A stretch of 64,000 nt of DNA from Streptomyces sp. NBC_01210 (GCF_036010325.1 NZ_CP108549.1:6076001-6140000), one strand, 5' to 3'. Shown: positions 53,759-62,285, counted from the stretch's first letter. Notes: generated by a model not told the origin, from the sequence alone. A program made the numbers and translations.

Positions 53759-54397
53759 ATGAGGGGCGAACCCAGTTGCCCGAAGTGCGGTGGCCGGGTG
53801 AGGGCGCCCGGTCTCTTTGCCGACTCGTGGCAGTGCGATGTGCACGGAGCCGTGCACCCGCTGCAGCCGGTGATCCCGCCAAGCGTCGAGGCCCTCGGTG
53901 TGGTCGTGCACCGCGCGAAAGTCCCCGTGTGGATGCCCTGGCCGCTGCCCGTCGGCTGGCTCTTCACCGGTGTCGCGTACGCGGGAGACGACCGCAGTGG
54001 AGGCCGCGCCACGGCCGTGGCCTGCTCGGGGCCCGGCCCGCTCGGCGGAATCGGCGAGCTGCTGCTGGTCGCCGAGGAACTGGGCGTCGGCCTCGGCGCG
54101 CGCTACGCCGGGATCGACGGACCCGATCCGGGCCCGCACATCTGTGTCGACAAACCACCGCAGGCCAAGCTCCTCGCCGCCGGCCGCCCCACCCCCCTGT
54201 GGCATGTGTCCGACGCTCCCGAGGACCGCGCGGTGTTCGCGGGCGAGGCGCGCGGGCTGTGGCTGTGGGCGATCGTCTGGCCGGAGCAGTCCGGGCTGTT
54301 GATGTACGACGAGCTGGTGCTGACGGATCTGCGGGACTTGGGCGCCGAGATGGAACTGCTGCCCTGCGGGGCGCTGTCGCCGCGGCTTCTCTCGTAG
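53759..54397 (+). CDS. DUF6758-type zinc-ribbon protein
   Basis: A 212-residue protein starting MRGEPSCPKCGGRV, with C-x2-C, then C and H (WQCDVHG) forming a probable zinc ribbon at residues 7-30. The rest is Gly/Leu/Trp-rich (PVWMPWPLPVGWLFTGVAYA) with a predicted compact fold. TTG 53750 is in frame and closer to GGAGAGG; ATG 53759 is kept since family members begin MRGEP as I recall. Function unknown. Confidence 0.75.
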   Translation: MRGEPSCPKCGGRVRAPGLFADSWQCDVHGAVHPLQPVIPPSVEALGVVVHRAKVPVWMPWPLPVGWLFTGVAYAGDDRSGGRATAVACSGPGPLGGIGELLLVAEELGVGLGARYAGIDGPDPGPHICVDKPPQAKLLAAGRPTPLWHVSDAPEDRAVFAGEARGLWLWAIVWPEQSGLLMYDELVLTDLRDLGAEMELLPCGALSPRLLS

Positions 54398-54519
54398 CCG
54401 CTCTCCCCGTCCGCTCTCGTCGTCCACGGGTGAGGCTTCTGCCGTGAACCAGGGCTGTTCGGATCCCCGATACACTTGACCGTCCCCCTGTCCGTCTGCC
54501 GTCCCTGGAGTCACGCGTC

Positions 54520-55383
54520 GTGCGCATCGATCTGCACACCCACTCCACGGCGTCGGACGGTACGGACACCCCCGCCGAGCTGGTGCGCAACGCCGCCGCG
54601 GCCGGGCTGGACGTCGTCGCACTCACCGACCACGACACCACGCGCGGTCACGCCGAGGCGATCGCCGCGCTCCCGGAGAGCGTGACTCTGGTCACCGGTG
54701 CCGAACTCTCCTGCCGTATCGACGGCGTGAGCCTGCATCTGCTCGCCTACCTCTTCGACGCCGACGAACCCGAGCTGCTGCGCGAGCGTGAGCTCGTACG
54801 GGACGACCGGGTGCCGCGCGCCCGGGCGATGGTGGCCAAGCTCCAGGAGCTGGGCGTTCCCATCGAGTGGTCCCAGGTGGCCCGTATCGCCGGAGACGGC
54901 TCGGTCGGCCGCCCGCACATCGCCTCGGCGCTCGTCGAACTTGGCGTCGTACCCACCGTCTCCGACGCCTTCACGCCCGAGTGGATCGCCGACGGCGGCC
55001 GTGCGCACATCACCAAGCACGAACTCGACCCCTTCACAGCGGTCCGGCTGGTCAAGGCCGCCGGTGGTGTCACCGTTTTCGCGCACCCGCTCGCCGTCCA
55101 GCGCGGCCGTACGGTGCCCGAGTCCGCAATAGCCGAACTCGCCGCGTGCGGCCTCGACGGCATCGAGGTCGACCACATGGACCATGACGCCCCGACGCGT
55201 GTCCGGCTGCGCGACCTCGCCGCCGACCTGGGGCTGCTGGCCACCGGATCCAGCGACTACCACGGCAGCCGCAAGACCTGTGTGCTCGGCGAGTACACCA
55301 CCGACCCGGAGATCTACGGCGAGATCACGCGCCGTGCGACCGGCGCCTTCCCGGTGCCGGGCGCCGGCGGAAGCCGCTCGTAG
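54520..55383 (+). CDS. PHP-domain phosphoesterase (RNase AM/YciV type)
   Basis: A 287-residue metal-dependent phosphoesterase. Metal-binding motifs are in PHP order: DLHTHSTASDG at the start, LTDHDT, GAELSC, then FAHP and, near the end, GSSDYHG. Related enzymes hydrolyse 3',5'-nucleotide bisphosphates or the 5' ends of short RNAs. GTG 54520 directly precedes RIDLHTHS. The preceding gene ends 122 bp upstream and marC starts 51 bp downstream. Confidence 0.88.
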   Translation: MRIDLHTHSTASDGTDTPAELVRNAAAAGLDVVALTDHDTTRGHAEAIAALPESVTLVTGAELSCRIDGVSLHLLAYLFDADEPELLRERELVRDDRVPRARAMVAKLQELGVPIEWSQVARIAGDGSVGRPHIASALVELGVVPTVSDAFTPEWIADGGRAHITKHELDPFTAVRLVKAAGGVTVFAHPLAVQRGRTVPESAIAELAACGLDGIEVDHMDHDAPTRVRLRDLAADLGLLATGSSDYHGSRKTCVLGEYTTDPEIYGEITRRATGAFPVPGAGGSRS

Positions 55384-55434
55384 CTCCTCGACCGCACCCC
55401 TCTGTACGACCCCTCTTCGCGCTAGGCCCTCACT

Positions 55435-56040
55435 GTGTTCGACGCTGCCATTTTCGGTTCTCTCTTCCTCACCCTTTTTGTGATCATGGATCCCCCGGGG
55501 ATCACTCCGATCTTTCTCGCGCTCACCTCGGGCCGTCCTGCCAAGGTGCAGCGCCGCATGGCCTGGCAGGCGGTGGCCGTCGCCTTCGGCGTGATCACCG
55601 TCTTCGGCATTCTCGGTCAGCAGATCCTGGACTATCTGCATGTCTCCGTGCCCGCGCTGATGATCGCGGGCGGTCTGCTCCTGCTGCTCATCGCGCTCGA
55701 CCTGCTGACCGGCAAGAACGACGAGCCCAAGCAGACCAAGGACGTCAATGTCGCGCTGGTGCCGCTGGGCATGCCGCTTCTGGCCGGTCCCGGTGCAATC
55801 GTTTCGGTGATCCTGGCCGTGCAGCACGCGGACGGCGTCACGCAGCAGGTCTCGGTATGGGCGGCGATCGTCGCAATGCATGCGGTGCTCTGGCTGACGA
55901 TGCGCTACTCGCTGCTGATCATCCGCCTGATCAAGGACGGCGGTGTGGTGCTGGTGACCCGGCTCGCGGGCATGATGCTCTCCGCGATCGCCGTGCAGCA
56001 GATCATCAACGGCATCACCCAGGTCATCCAGGGAGCCTGA
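55435..56040 (+). CDS. MarC family integral membrane protein
   Basis: A 201-residue protein with six predicted helices in two inverted halves, carrying the family features DPPGITPIF near residue 20 and PLGMPLLAGPGAI near 110. MarC proteins were once linked to multiple antibiotic resistance, but their transport role is not established. The GTG start follows CGCTAGGC, a weak ribosome site, so coupling to the PHP gene is likely. A strong terminator follows. Confidence 0.88.
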   Translation: MFDAAIFGSLFLTLFVIMDPPGITPIFLALTSGRPAKVQRRMAWQAVAVAFGVITVFGILGQQILDYLHVSVPALMIAGGLLLLLIALDLLTGKNDEPKQTKDVNVALVPLGMPLLAGPGAIVSVILAVQHADGVTQQVSVWAAIVAMHAVLWLTMRYSLLIIRLIKDGGVVLVTRLAGMMLSAIAVQQIINGITQVIQGA

Positions 56041-56056
56041 GCGCCTGGCACCGAAC

Positions 56057-56100
56057 GCACTGCGCCCCCGTACGGATCCATCCGTACGGGGGCGCAGTGC
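56057..56100. terminator. Two-way terminator after marC
   Basis: A perfect 20-bp stem (56057-56076 with 56081-56100, loop TCCA) between converging genes. It is among the strongest hairpins in the window. Confidence 0.88.
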
Positions 56101-56124
56101 GTCACATCACAACGTCGTCAAGCG

Positions 56125-56277
56125 TTACGAGGCCGTGGAATCGGCCGGTCGGATATAGATGCGCTGGCCGATCGAAGCGGCCTGCTGCACGATCCTGTTG
56201 ACGGAGGCGGCGTCTACGACGGTGCTGTCCACGGCGGTGCCGTCGACGTCGTCGAGTCGCATGATCTCGAAGCGCAT
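56125..56277 (-). CDS. 50-residue protein under a SigR-type promoter
   Basis: A 50-residue soluble protein, MRFEIMRLDDVDGTAVDSTV at the start, with alternating hydrophobic residues and then a helix (AASVNRIVQQAASIGQRIYI). No cysteine is present. ATG 56277 has GGGAGAAGC upstream. The frame is open to 56364 but that part reads through the leader. The promoter at 56353-56379 matches the oxidative (disulfide) stress sigma factor SigR, suggesting induction by thiol stress. Function unknown. Confidence 0.75.
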   Translation of the reverse strand: MRFEIMRLDDVDGTAVDSTVVDAASVNRIVQQAASIGQRIYIRPADSTAS

Positions 56278-56352
56278 GGCTTCTCCCTTCGTCTGATCCT
56301 CCTGCTGGAGAACTGATGGCGACGGATGTCCGTCTGTGTTCTGTACGTGTTC

Positions 56353-56379
56353 AACGGTATGCACCCTGCAAACATTCCC
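56353..56379 (-). promoter_or_regulatory. SigR-type promoter GGGAAT-N18-GTT
   Basis: Read leftward, GGGAAT (56379-56374) and GTT (56355-56353) are exactly 18 nt apart, the spacing and sequence of the Streptomyces SigR consensus. It would start a leader of about 70 nt before the 50-residue protein gene. Confidence 0.6.
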
Positions 56380-56407
56380 TACGCTAAGGAAATTTTTTGG
56401 ATGCCTA

Positions 56408-56423
56408 ACTACTGGCGAGTAGT
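56408..56423. promoter_or_regulatory. Inverted repeat ACTACT-GGCG-AGTAGT
   Basis: A perfect 6-bp inverted repeat with a 4-nt centre, 28 bp before the NYN-domain gene start. It may be an operator or a leader hairpin; no match to a known site. Confidence 0.3.
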
Positions 56424-56450
56424 GGCTCGGCCACGGAGAATGAGCACCGT

Positions 56451-57365
56451 ATGAATGAGCACCGTGTAGATGACGCAGAGACCACTGACATCAGGGCCCG
56501 CCTGGAGCGCACCAATGAGCTCCTGCAGCGGATGCTCGCCGAGGTCGCGAAGACCCCTTCTACCCATGCCATCTTCGTGGACGCAGGTTACGTCTATGCT
56601 GCGGCCGGGTTGCTTGTCGTGGGCACCGAGGACCGGCGCTCCTTCGACCTGGACGCGGAGGGGCTGATCGAGGCCTTCATCGACAAGGCCCGCACGATCT
56701 TCGCGGACAGCAGGCTGCTGCGGGTCTACTGGTACGACGGGGCCCGACGCCGTATCCACACCCCCGAGCAGCAGTCCATAGCGGAGCTGCCCGACGTCAA
56801 GGTGCGCCTCGGCAACCTCAACGCGAACAACCAGCAGAAGGGCGTCGACTCACTCATACGCACGGATCTGGAGTCGCTCGCCCGGCACCGCGCGATCAGC
56901 GACGCGGCGCTCGTCGGTGGTGACGAGGACCTGGTCTCGGCGGTCGAGGCGGCCCAGGGGTACGGGGCGCGGGTCCATCTGTGGGGCATCGAAGCCGCCG
57001 AGGGGCGCAATCAGGCGGAGCCGCTGCTGTGGGAGGTGGACAGCCAGCGGACGTTCGACCTGGACTTCTGCCGGCCGTACATCACGCGCCGCCCGGTCAC
57101 GACGTACGAGAACGAGGGCGCGCCGCCGCCGTCGCGGGACGAGGTGCGCTTCGTGGGCGCGCAGATCGCGGCGACATGGCTGGCGGAACGGGGCCGGGAG
57201 GCGATGGCGGAGCTGCTGCCGGGTCACCCGTATCTGCCGGGCCCGGTGGACCAGGACCTGCTGATCGAGGCGGAGAGGGTGCTGCAGCGGTCGCTGCGGG
57301 GGCATGCGGTGCTGCGGCGGGCGCTGCGGGACGGTTTCTGGCAGCACCTTCAGGCTCAGTACTGA
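56451..57365 (+). CDS. NYN-domain (PIN-like) ribonuclease candidate
   Basis: A 304-residue protein. After an N-terminal helical segment, AIFVDAGYVYAAAGLL carries the first conserved Asp of the NYN/PIN fold; YWYDGARRR, then QKGVDSLIRTDL and ALVGGDEDLVSAVEAA supply the other acidic residues. Such proteins are predicted metal-dependent RNases. The C-terminal 80 residues are helical and unassigned. ATG 56451 is used. The last 10 bp overlap the convergent hydrolase gene. The RNA target is unknown. Confidence 0.85.
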   Translation: MNEHRVDDAETTDIRARLERTNELLQRMLAEVAKTPSTHAIFVDAGYVYAAAGLLVVGTEDRRSFDLDAEGLIEAFIDKARTIFADSRLLRVYWYDGARRRIHTPEQQSIAELPDVKVRLGNLNANNQQKGVDSLIRTDLESLARHRAISDAALVGGDEDLVSAVEAAQGYGARVHLWGIEAAEGRNQAEPLLWEVDSQRTFDLDFCRPYITRRPVTTYENEGAPPPSRDEVRFVGAQIAATWLAERGREAMAELLPGHPYLPGPVDQDLLIEAERVLQRSLRGHAVLRRALRDGFWQHLQAQY

Positions 57366-58195
57366 TCCCAGAAGCCGGCGATGGCTGCGGCTGTCTCGAG
57401 GGGGCGGTCGGTGTTCGGTGAGTGCTCGGCGCCCGTGATGACCGTCCGGTGGGCGCCCAGGCGCTGCGCCATCGCGTCGAGAAGTGGCACGGGCCAGGTG
57501 TCGTCCCGTTCGCCGGACATCACATGCTTGGGCAGCGGCTGTACGGCGGCGAGCTCGGCGACCCTGTCCGGTTCGACGGTCAGCAGGCGGCCGGTGGCGA
57601 TCAGTTGGGCCGGGTTGTGGCGCAGCCAGCGGCGGCGGAGGTCCTCGCCGTCGGTCTCGGCGTCCTCCGGCGGATCGAGCGCCTTCATCGCCTCCCAGAC
57701 CTGGTCCATCCCCATCACCGAGAGAGCGTCGCTCAGCAGCTTGACCTTCTGCTGCTGGGCCGGGGTGATCTGGGCGGGGCCGGAGGACAGGAGCGTGAGT
57801 GTGGTGAACGGGGCGGCGTCGAGGAGAACGGCGGCGCGCGCGATCTGACCGCCGAGGGAGTGCCCGAGGAGATGCACGGGCCCGCCGACGGCTTCGGCCT
57901 GGGCGAGTACGTCCTGGGCCAACTCGCCCTGGGCGTACTCCTGTTGGTCGTCGGATCCATCGGTCTCGTACTGTCCCCGCCCGTCGACGGCGACACTGCG
58001 GTAGCCGGCCTCGGCGAGAGGCTCCAGCAGCGCGATGAAGTCCTCCTTGCTCCCGGTGAACCCGGGCAGGAGCAGGGCGGTGCCCAGGACGTCGCCGACG
58101 GGCTGCGCGTCGAGCACGGCGAAGGTGCCGCGTGCGGTGGCGAGCGCGCGGGGGCGGGCGCAGGGGGGCGGGGTGAAGGTGGGCGGCCGGCTCAT
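57356..58195 (-). CDS. Alpha/beta hydrolase
   Basis: A 279-residue hydrolase: oxyanion segment LLPGFTGSKED, nucleophile Ser113 in LLGHSLGGQ, acid probably in SGERDDTWPV and His in GAEHSPNT near the C-terminus. No signal peptide is present, so it should act in the cytoplasm. The substrate is unknown. It overlaps the NYN gene end by 10 bp on the other strand. Confidence 0.88.
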   Translation of the reverse strand: MSRPPTFTPPPCARPRALATARGTFAVLDAQPVGDVLGTALLLPGFTGSKEDFIALLEPLAEAGYRSVAVDGRGQYETDGSDDQQEYAQGELAQDVLAQAEAVGGPVHLLGHSLGGQIARAAVLLDAAPFTTLTLLSSGPAQITPAQQQKVKLLSDALSVMGMDQVWEAMKALDPPEDAETDGEDLRRRWLRHNPAQLIATGRLLTVEPDRVAELAAVQPLPKHVMSGERDDTWPVPLLDAMAQRLGAHRTVITGAEHSPNTDRPLETAAAIAGFWDQY

Positions 58196-58266
58196 GCGAC
58201 GAGGCTAACGGGGGCGGGTCGGTTGCGGCGCTCCGGGCGCGGGTTACGCGGTTGTTCCAAGACGCC

Positions 58267-58301
58267 GATGGCCCGGCTCCCATAGTGGGGGCCGGGCCAT
58301 C
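58267..58301. terminator. Hairpin terminator at the end of the DEAD-box helicase gene
   Basis: A 16-bp stem with one G-T pair (58267-58282 with 58286-58301, loop TAG), 15 bp after the helicase stop on the leftward strand. Confidence 0.75.
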
Positions 58302-58316
58302 TGGGCTGCTGGTGCG

Positions 58317-60431
58317 TCAGCTTTCGGGCTGGGCAGCCTTCGTCGTGCGGGTGCGGCGACGGGGCTTGGGCTCCGTCTCGACCTCGGTCGCCACTGCCTC
58401 GACCGTGTCCACGGCCTTCGCAGCGCGGGTGCGGCGGCGGGGCTTCGCCTCGGCCTCCGTGCCGACAGCCTCGACCGTGTCGACGGCCTTGGCCACGCGG
58501 GTGCGGCGGCGCGGCTTGGTCTCCGGCTCGGCCGTGACCTCGGTCGCCACTGCCTCGACCGTGTCGACGGCCTTCGCGGTACGGGTGCGGCGGCGGGGCT
58601 TGGTCTCTGCCTCGGCCTCGGCCGCTACCGCCTCGACCGTGTCGACGGCCTTCGCGGCGCGGGTGCGGCGGCGGGGCTTGGTCTCCGGCTCGGCCTCGGC
58701 CGCTACCGCCTCGACCGTGTCGACGGCCTTGGCGGCGCGGGTGCGGCGACGGGGCTTGGTCTCCGCCTCGGCCTCGACCTCGGTAGCGACCTCAGCCGCC
58801 TCGACCGTGTCGACCGCCTTCGCGGCACGCGTCCGGCGACGAGACTTCGGCTCCTCCGTGACCTCGACATCGGTGAACTCGACGGTCTCCACGACAGCCG
58901 TCGCCTCGGCCACGGCCGGCGCTCCCACTCGGGTGCGACGGCGACGGCGCGGGGTACGCGGCTCCGTCGAAGGCTCCGCGGACTCCGGCGCGGCCGTGTC
59001 CGTCACCGTCGTCGTCGGCTCGACGCCGTCCGGCGTCGACCCGCCGCGCGTGCGGCGGCGCTGGCGCGGCGTGCGGGTACGGGCAGGGCGCTCCTCGTGA
59101 GCCGGGGCCGACGACGCCGACTTGCGGCCGCGGCCGCCCGTCTCGCCCAGATCCTCGACCTCCTCGGCGCGCAGACCCGCACGGGTCCGCTCGGCACGGG
59201 GCAGTACGCCCTTCGTGCCGGTCGGGATGTTCAACTGCTCGTACAGGTGCGGCGACGTGGAGTACGTCTCGACCGGGTCGGGGAAGTTCAGGTCCAGCGC
59301 CTTGTTGATCAGCTGCCAGCGCGGGATGTCGTCCCAGTCGACCAGCGTGATCGCGATGCCCTTGGCGCCCGCGCGGCCGGTGCGGCCGACCCGGTGGAGG
59401 AACGTCTTCTCGTCCTCGGGCGACTGGTAGTTGATGACGTGCGTGACGCCTTCGACGTCGATACCACGCGCCGCGACGTCCGTGCAGACGAGGACGTCGA
59501 CCTTGCCGTTGCGGAAGGCCCGCAGCGCCTGCTCACGCGCGCCCTGGCCCAGGTCGCCGTGGACCGCGCCGGAGGCGAAGCCGCGACGCTCGAGCTGCTC
59601 GGCGATGTCCGCCGCAGTCCGCTTCGTACGGCAGAAGATCATCGCGAGCCCGCGGCCTTCGGCCTGCAGTATGCGCGAGACCAGCTCCGGCTTGTCCATG
59701 GAGTGGGCCCGGAAGACGTGCTGCGCGGTGTTGGCGACGGTCGCGCCCTCGTCGTCCGGCGAGGTGGCGCGGATATGCGTCGGCTGCGACATGTAGCGAC
59801 GGGCGAGGCCGATGACCGCACCCGGCATGGTCGCCGAGAACAGCATGGTCTGACGCTTGGCCGGCAGCATGTTGATGATCTTCTCGACGTCGGGCAGGAA
59901 GCCCAGGTCGAGCATCTCGTCGGCCTCGTCGAGGACGAGCGCGCGCACATGCGAAAGGTCGAGCTTGCGCTGGCCGGCCAGGTCGAGCAGGCGGCCGGGG
60001 GTGCCGACGATCACATCGACGCCCCTGCGGAGCGCTTCGACCTGGGGCTCGTACGCACGGCCGCCGTAGATCGCGAGAACGCGGACGTTACGGACCTTGC
60101 CGGCGGTCAGCAGGTCATTGGTGACCTGCTGGCACAGCTCGCGGGTGGGGACGACCACCAGCGCCTGCGGGGCGTCGGTCAGCTGCTCGGGCTGCGCCCG
60201 GCCGGCCTCGACGTCCGCGGGGACGGTGACACGCTCCAGCAGCGGCAGACCGAAACCGAGCGTCTTGCCGGTGCCGGTCTTGGCCTGGCCGATGACATCG
60301 GTGCCGGAGAGCGCGACGGGGAGCGTCATCTCCTGGATGGGGAACGGGGTAAGGATGCCGACGGCTTCGAGGGCCTCGGCGGTCTCGGGAAGGATCCCAA
60401 GATCCCGGAAAGTCGTGGGCTGCGTAGTCAG
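58317..60431 (-). CDS. rhlE: DEAD-box RNA helicase with repetitive Arg/Glu tail
   Basis: A 704-residue helicase. Q-motif Gln33, Walker A AKTGTGKT (50-57), PTRELCQQV, TPGRLLDL, DEAD at 168-171, LFSATM, and HRVGRTGRAG near 340 are all present. From about residue 440 the tail is disordered, with nine RRRTR blocks, seven of them in near-identical repeats of about 25 residues (KPRRRTRAAKAVDTVEAV). No ATG, GTG or TTG lies in frame near the start of homology; CTG 60431 with AGAGG 8 nt upstream is the best start. It probably remodels structured RNA. M. tuberculosis RhlE (Rv3211) has the same neighbours. Confidence 0.88.
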   Translation of the reverse strand: MTTQPTTFRDLGILPETAEALEAVGILTPFPIQEMTLPVALSGTDVIGQAKTGTGKTLGFGLPLLERVTVPADVEAGRAQPEQLTDAPQALVVVPTRELCQQVTNDLLTAGKVRNVRVLAIYGGRAYEPQVEALRRGVDVIVGTPGRLLDLAGQRKLDLSHVRALVLDEADEMLDLGFLPDVEKIINMLPAKRQTMLFSATMPGAVIGLARRYMSQPTHIRATSPDDEGATVANTAQHVFRAHSMDKPELVSRILQAEGRGLAMIFCRTKRTAADIAEQLERRGFASGAVHGDLGQGAREQALRAFRNGKVDVLVCTDVAARGIDVEGVTHVINYQSPEDEKTFLHRVGRTGRAGAKGIAITLVDWDDIPRWQLINKALDLNFPDPVETYSTSPHLYEQLNIPTGTKGVLPRAERTRAGLRAEEVEDLGETGGRGRKSASSAPAHEERPARTRTPRQRRRTRGGSTPDGVEPTTTVTDTAAPESAEPSTEPRTPRRRRRTRVGAPAVAEATAVVETVEFTDVEVTEEPKSRRRTRAAKAVDTVEAAEVATEVEAEAETKPRRRTRAAKAVDTVEAVAAEAEPETKPRRRTRAAKAVDTVEAVAAEAEAETKPRRRTRTAKAVDTVEAVATEVTAEPETKPRRRTRVAKAVDTVEAVGTEAEAKPRRRTRAAKAVDTVEAVATEVETEPKPRRRTRTTKAAQPES
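58320..58855 (-). repeat. Tandem repeats in the helicase tail
   Basis: About seven units of 70-90 nt encode a basic RRRTRxAKAVDTVEA block and then an acidic Glu/Ala stretch of variable length. The basic parts are nearly identical and the acidic spacers differ, which is typical of expansion by recombination. Confidence 0.85.
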
Positions 60432-60854
60432 GGTGTTGCCTCTTCTGTGAGACGCGGCATGAGGCGAACGAATGGGGGTCGTACCGCACCTGGGTACCGG
60501 GCCGGCCGTGGATTGGCCGGATGGCGCGGGACCACTGCCTTCGCTCGAGCGCTCGTGCCGCTGAGGGGGCCCCTCATCTGCGGTCGTACGCAACTGTGCG
60601 CACGGTCCGCGCGGAGGGCGGTCGGGGCGGAGCCGATCGGGCCACCGACCGGGCATCCTCAAGGGGGCTCTGGGGGAGCAAATCCCCCAGTCATACACTG
60701 GGATCGCCCGCCGAGTAGCTAAAACGCTCGACAGGCGCATTACCACTGTACCCCGGAATCGCGCATGTGTGTTGGGTGAATTCGTAGGAACCGCGCTGCG
60801 GACGTGGCTGACCAGGCCCTTCCGCCTCACGATGAGCGGGCTATTGTGCGCTTC
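60432..60854. other. Long leader/control region of the helicase gene
   Basis: 423 bp between divergent genes. It contains an 8-bp perfect hairpin (60670-60677 with 60683-60690) that would lie in the helicase leader about 240 nt before its start. No clear promoter pair is seen. Helicase genes are often controlled through long leaders, so this may be one. Confidence 0.45.
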
Positions 60855-61580
60855 ATGGAGACGCCTGACAACGCCACTGAACCCACCGGAATCGCCGCCC
60901 AGGACTGGGCCACGGCGTCCGCAGACCCCCAGTACCGCGCCGCCGTCGTGGATCTGCTGGGCGCGCTCGCCTACGGCGAGCTGGCAGCCTTCGAGCGGCT
61001 CGCCGAGGACGCCAAGCTCGCGCCGACGCTGGGCGACAAGGCCGAGCTGGCGAAGATGGCCTCCGCCGAGTTCCACCACTTCGAGCAGCTGCGTGACCGC
61101 CTCACCTCCATCGACGCCGAGCCGACCGCCGCGATGGAGCCGTTCGCCCAGGCCCTGGACGACTTCCACCGCCAGACCGCGCCGTCCGACTGGCTGGAGG
61201 GCCTGGTCAAGGCGTACGTCGGCGACTCGATCGCCAGCGACTTCTACCGTGAGGTCGCGGCCCGGCTGGACACCGACACCCGCGCCCTGGTGCTTGCGGT
61301 GCTCGACGACACAGGTCACGGCAACTTCGCGGTCGAGAAGGTCCGCGCCGCGATCGAGGCCGAGCCGCGGGTCGGCGGACGGCTGGCGCTGTGGGCGCGC
61401 CGCCTGATGGGCGAGGCGCTCTCGCAGGCGCAGCGGGTGGTGGCGGACCGCGACGCGCTCTCCACGATGCTCGTGGGCGGTGTGGCGGGCGGCTTCGACC
61501 TCGCGGAGGTGGGCCGGATGTTCTCGCGGATCACCGAGGCGCACACCAAGCGGATGGCGGCGCTGGGCCTCGCGGCCTAG
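60855..61580 (+). CDS. Ferritin-like fold protein (Rv3210c type)
   Basis: A 241-residue helical protein with the ferritin-like pattern: GALAYGELAAFERLAEDA and ASAEFHHFEQLRDRL in the first pair of helices, and a later pair with DFYREVAARL and DTGHGNFAVEKV. Glu and Glu-x-x-His positions suggest a di-iron site as in MiaE-like hydroxylases, not proven here. ATG 60855 is used; GTG 60846 and 60804 are in frame. It is divergent from the helicase, as in M. tuberculosis. Function unknown. Confidence 0.82.
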   Translation: METPDNATEPTGIAAQDWATASADPQYRAAVVDLLGALAYGELAAFERLAEDAKLAPTLGDKAELAKMASAEFHHFEQLRDRLTSIDAEPTAAMEPFAQALDDFHRQTAPSDWLEGLVKAYVGDSIASDFYREVAARLDTDTRALVLAVLDDTGHGNFAVEKVRAAIEAEPRVGGRLALWARRLMGEALSQAQRVVADRDALSTMLVGGVAGGFDLAEVGRMFSRITEAHTKRMAALGLAA

Positions 61581-61630
61581 CCTCCGCTCCTACGGTTTCC
61601 CCGGCGGCGTCGGCGGCCGGTCGTGCGGAC

Positions 61631-61900
61631 TCAGAAAGGGAACGCGCGACGGAGCCGCCGCGTCGACGGCCGGATCAGCAGCGAGAGCAGTACGGCTCCG
61701 ATCGCCACTGCGCCCACCAGCGTCGCCAGTGTGTGGCCGGGACCGAGCGCGGCATGCGTCACATAGCCGCCGAAGAGGGCGCCGAGCGTGCCTGTGGCGA
61801 AGACCACACGGCGTGCCGGGAGACGTTCGGACAGGTGACGGGCAGCGGCCCAGGCGAGGGCGAGTCCGAGCAGGACTGAACCGAGCGTTTCCAAGAGCAC
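61631..61900 (-). CDS. Small three-helix membrane protein
   Basis: An 89-residue protein with hydrophobic segments at about residues 3-19, 32-50 and 58-75, Gly-rich (GTLGALFGGYVTH), and a basic end RPSTRRLRRAFPF. It resembles GlsB/YeaQ-type small membrane proteins in size and pattern only. ATG 61900; a ribosome site is not obvious. Function unknown. Confidence 0.65.
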   Translation of the reverse strand: MLLETLGSVLLGLALAWAAARHLSERLPARRVVFATGTLGALFGGYVTHAALGPGHTLATLVGAVAIGAVLLSLLIRPSTRRLRRAFPF

Positions 61901-61990
61901 TGCTGATCACCTCACGGACGCCGGTGCAGGCAAAACGGTCGTAGCCCGTATTACCCGGCGCCCGCGGAAAACAACCCTCCCGGGACAGCG

Positions 61991-62030
61991 GAAGAGGGCC
62001 CGGCGGGGGATTTCCCGCCGGGCCCTCTTC
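61991..62030. terminator. Terminator after the DUF3107 gene
   Basis: A perfect 17-bp stem (61991-62007 with 62014-62030, loop GGATTT), 27 bp after the DUF3107 stop on the leftward strand. It also separates the small membrane gene from that unit. Confidence 0.85.
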
Positions 62031-62057
62031 TGTCACGCTCCAGTCGCTTGCGACGCC

Positions 62058-62285
62058 CTACAGTGCGCCGAAGCCCACGCGCCGCGTCGCCGGCTCGCCG
62101 ATCTCGACGTACGCGATCCGGTCGGCCGGTACGAGGACCTTGCGGCCCTTTTCGTCCGAGAGACTGAGCAGCTGCGCCTTGCCGGCCAGCGCATCGCCGA
62201 CCGCGCGCTCGACCTCCTCGGCGGACTGCCCGCTCTCCAGAACGATCTCCCGGGGCGCGTGCTGCACGCCGATCTTGACCTCCAC
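62058..62285 (-). CDS. DUF3107 protein (Rv3208A/TB9.4 type)
   Basis: A 75-residue protein, MEVKIGVQHAPREIVLESGQ at the start, then AEEVERAVGDAL, DEKGRKVLVPADRIAYVEIG and a basic RRVGFG end. This matches the actinobacterial DUF3107 family. Start is GTG 62285. It lies after the TetR gene on the same strand, as in M. tuberculosis. It is small, soluble, probably alpha/beta; function unknown. Confidence 0.9.
   Translation of the reverse strand: MEVKIGVQHAPREIVLESGQSAEEVERAVGDALAGKAQLLSLSDEKGRKVLVPADRIAYVEIGEPATRRVGFGAL

Noticed and set aside
60670..60690. Hairpin upstream of the helicase as a terminator
   Set aside because: Only 8 bp, no T-run and no gene ending next to it; leader structure is more likely.
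60432..61544. N-terminal extension of the DEAD-box helicase frame
   Set aside because: The extra sequence overlaps the ferritin-like gene and leader region and does not look like protein; homology begins at the CTG.
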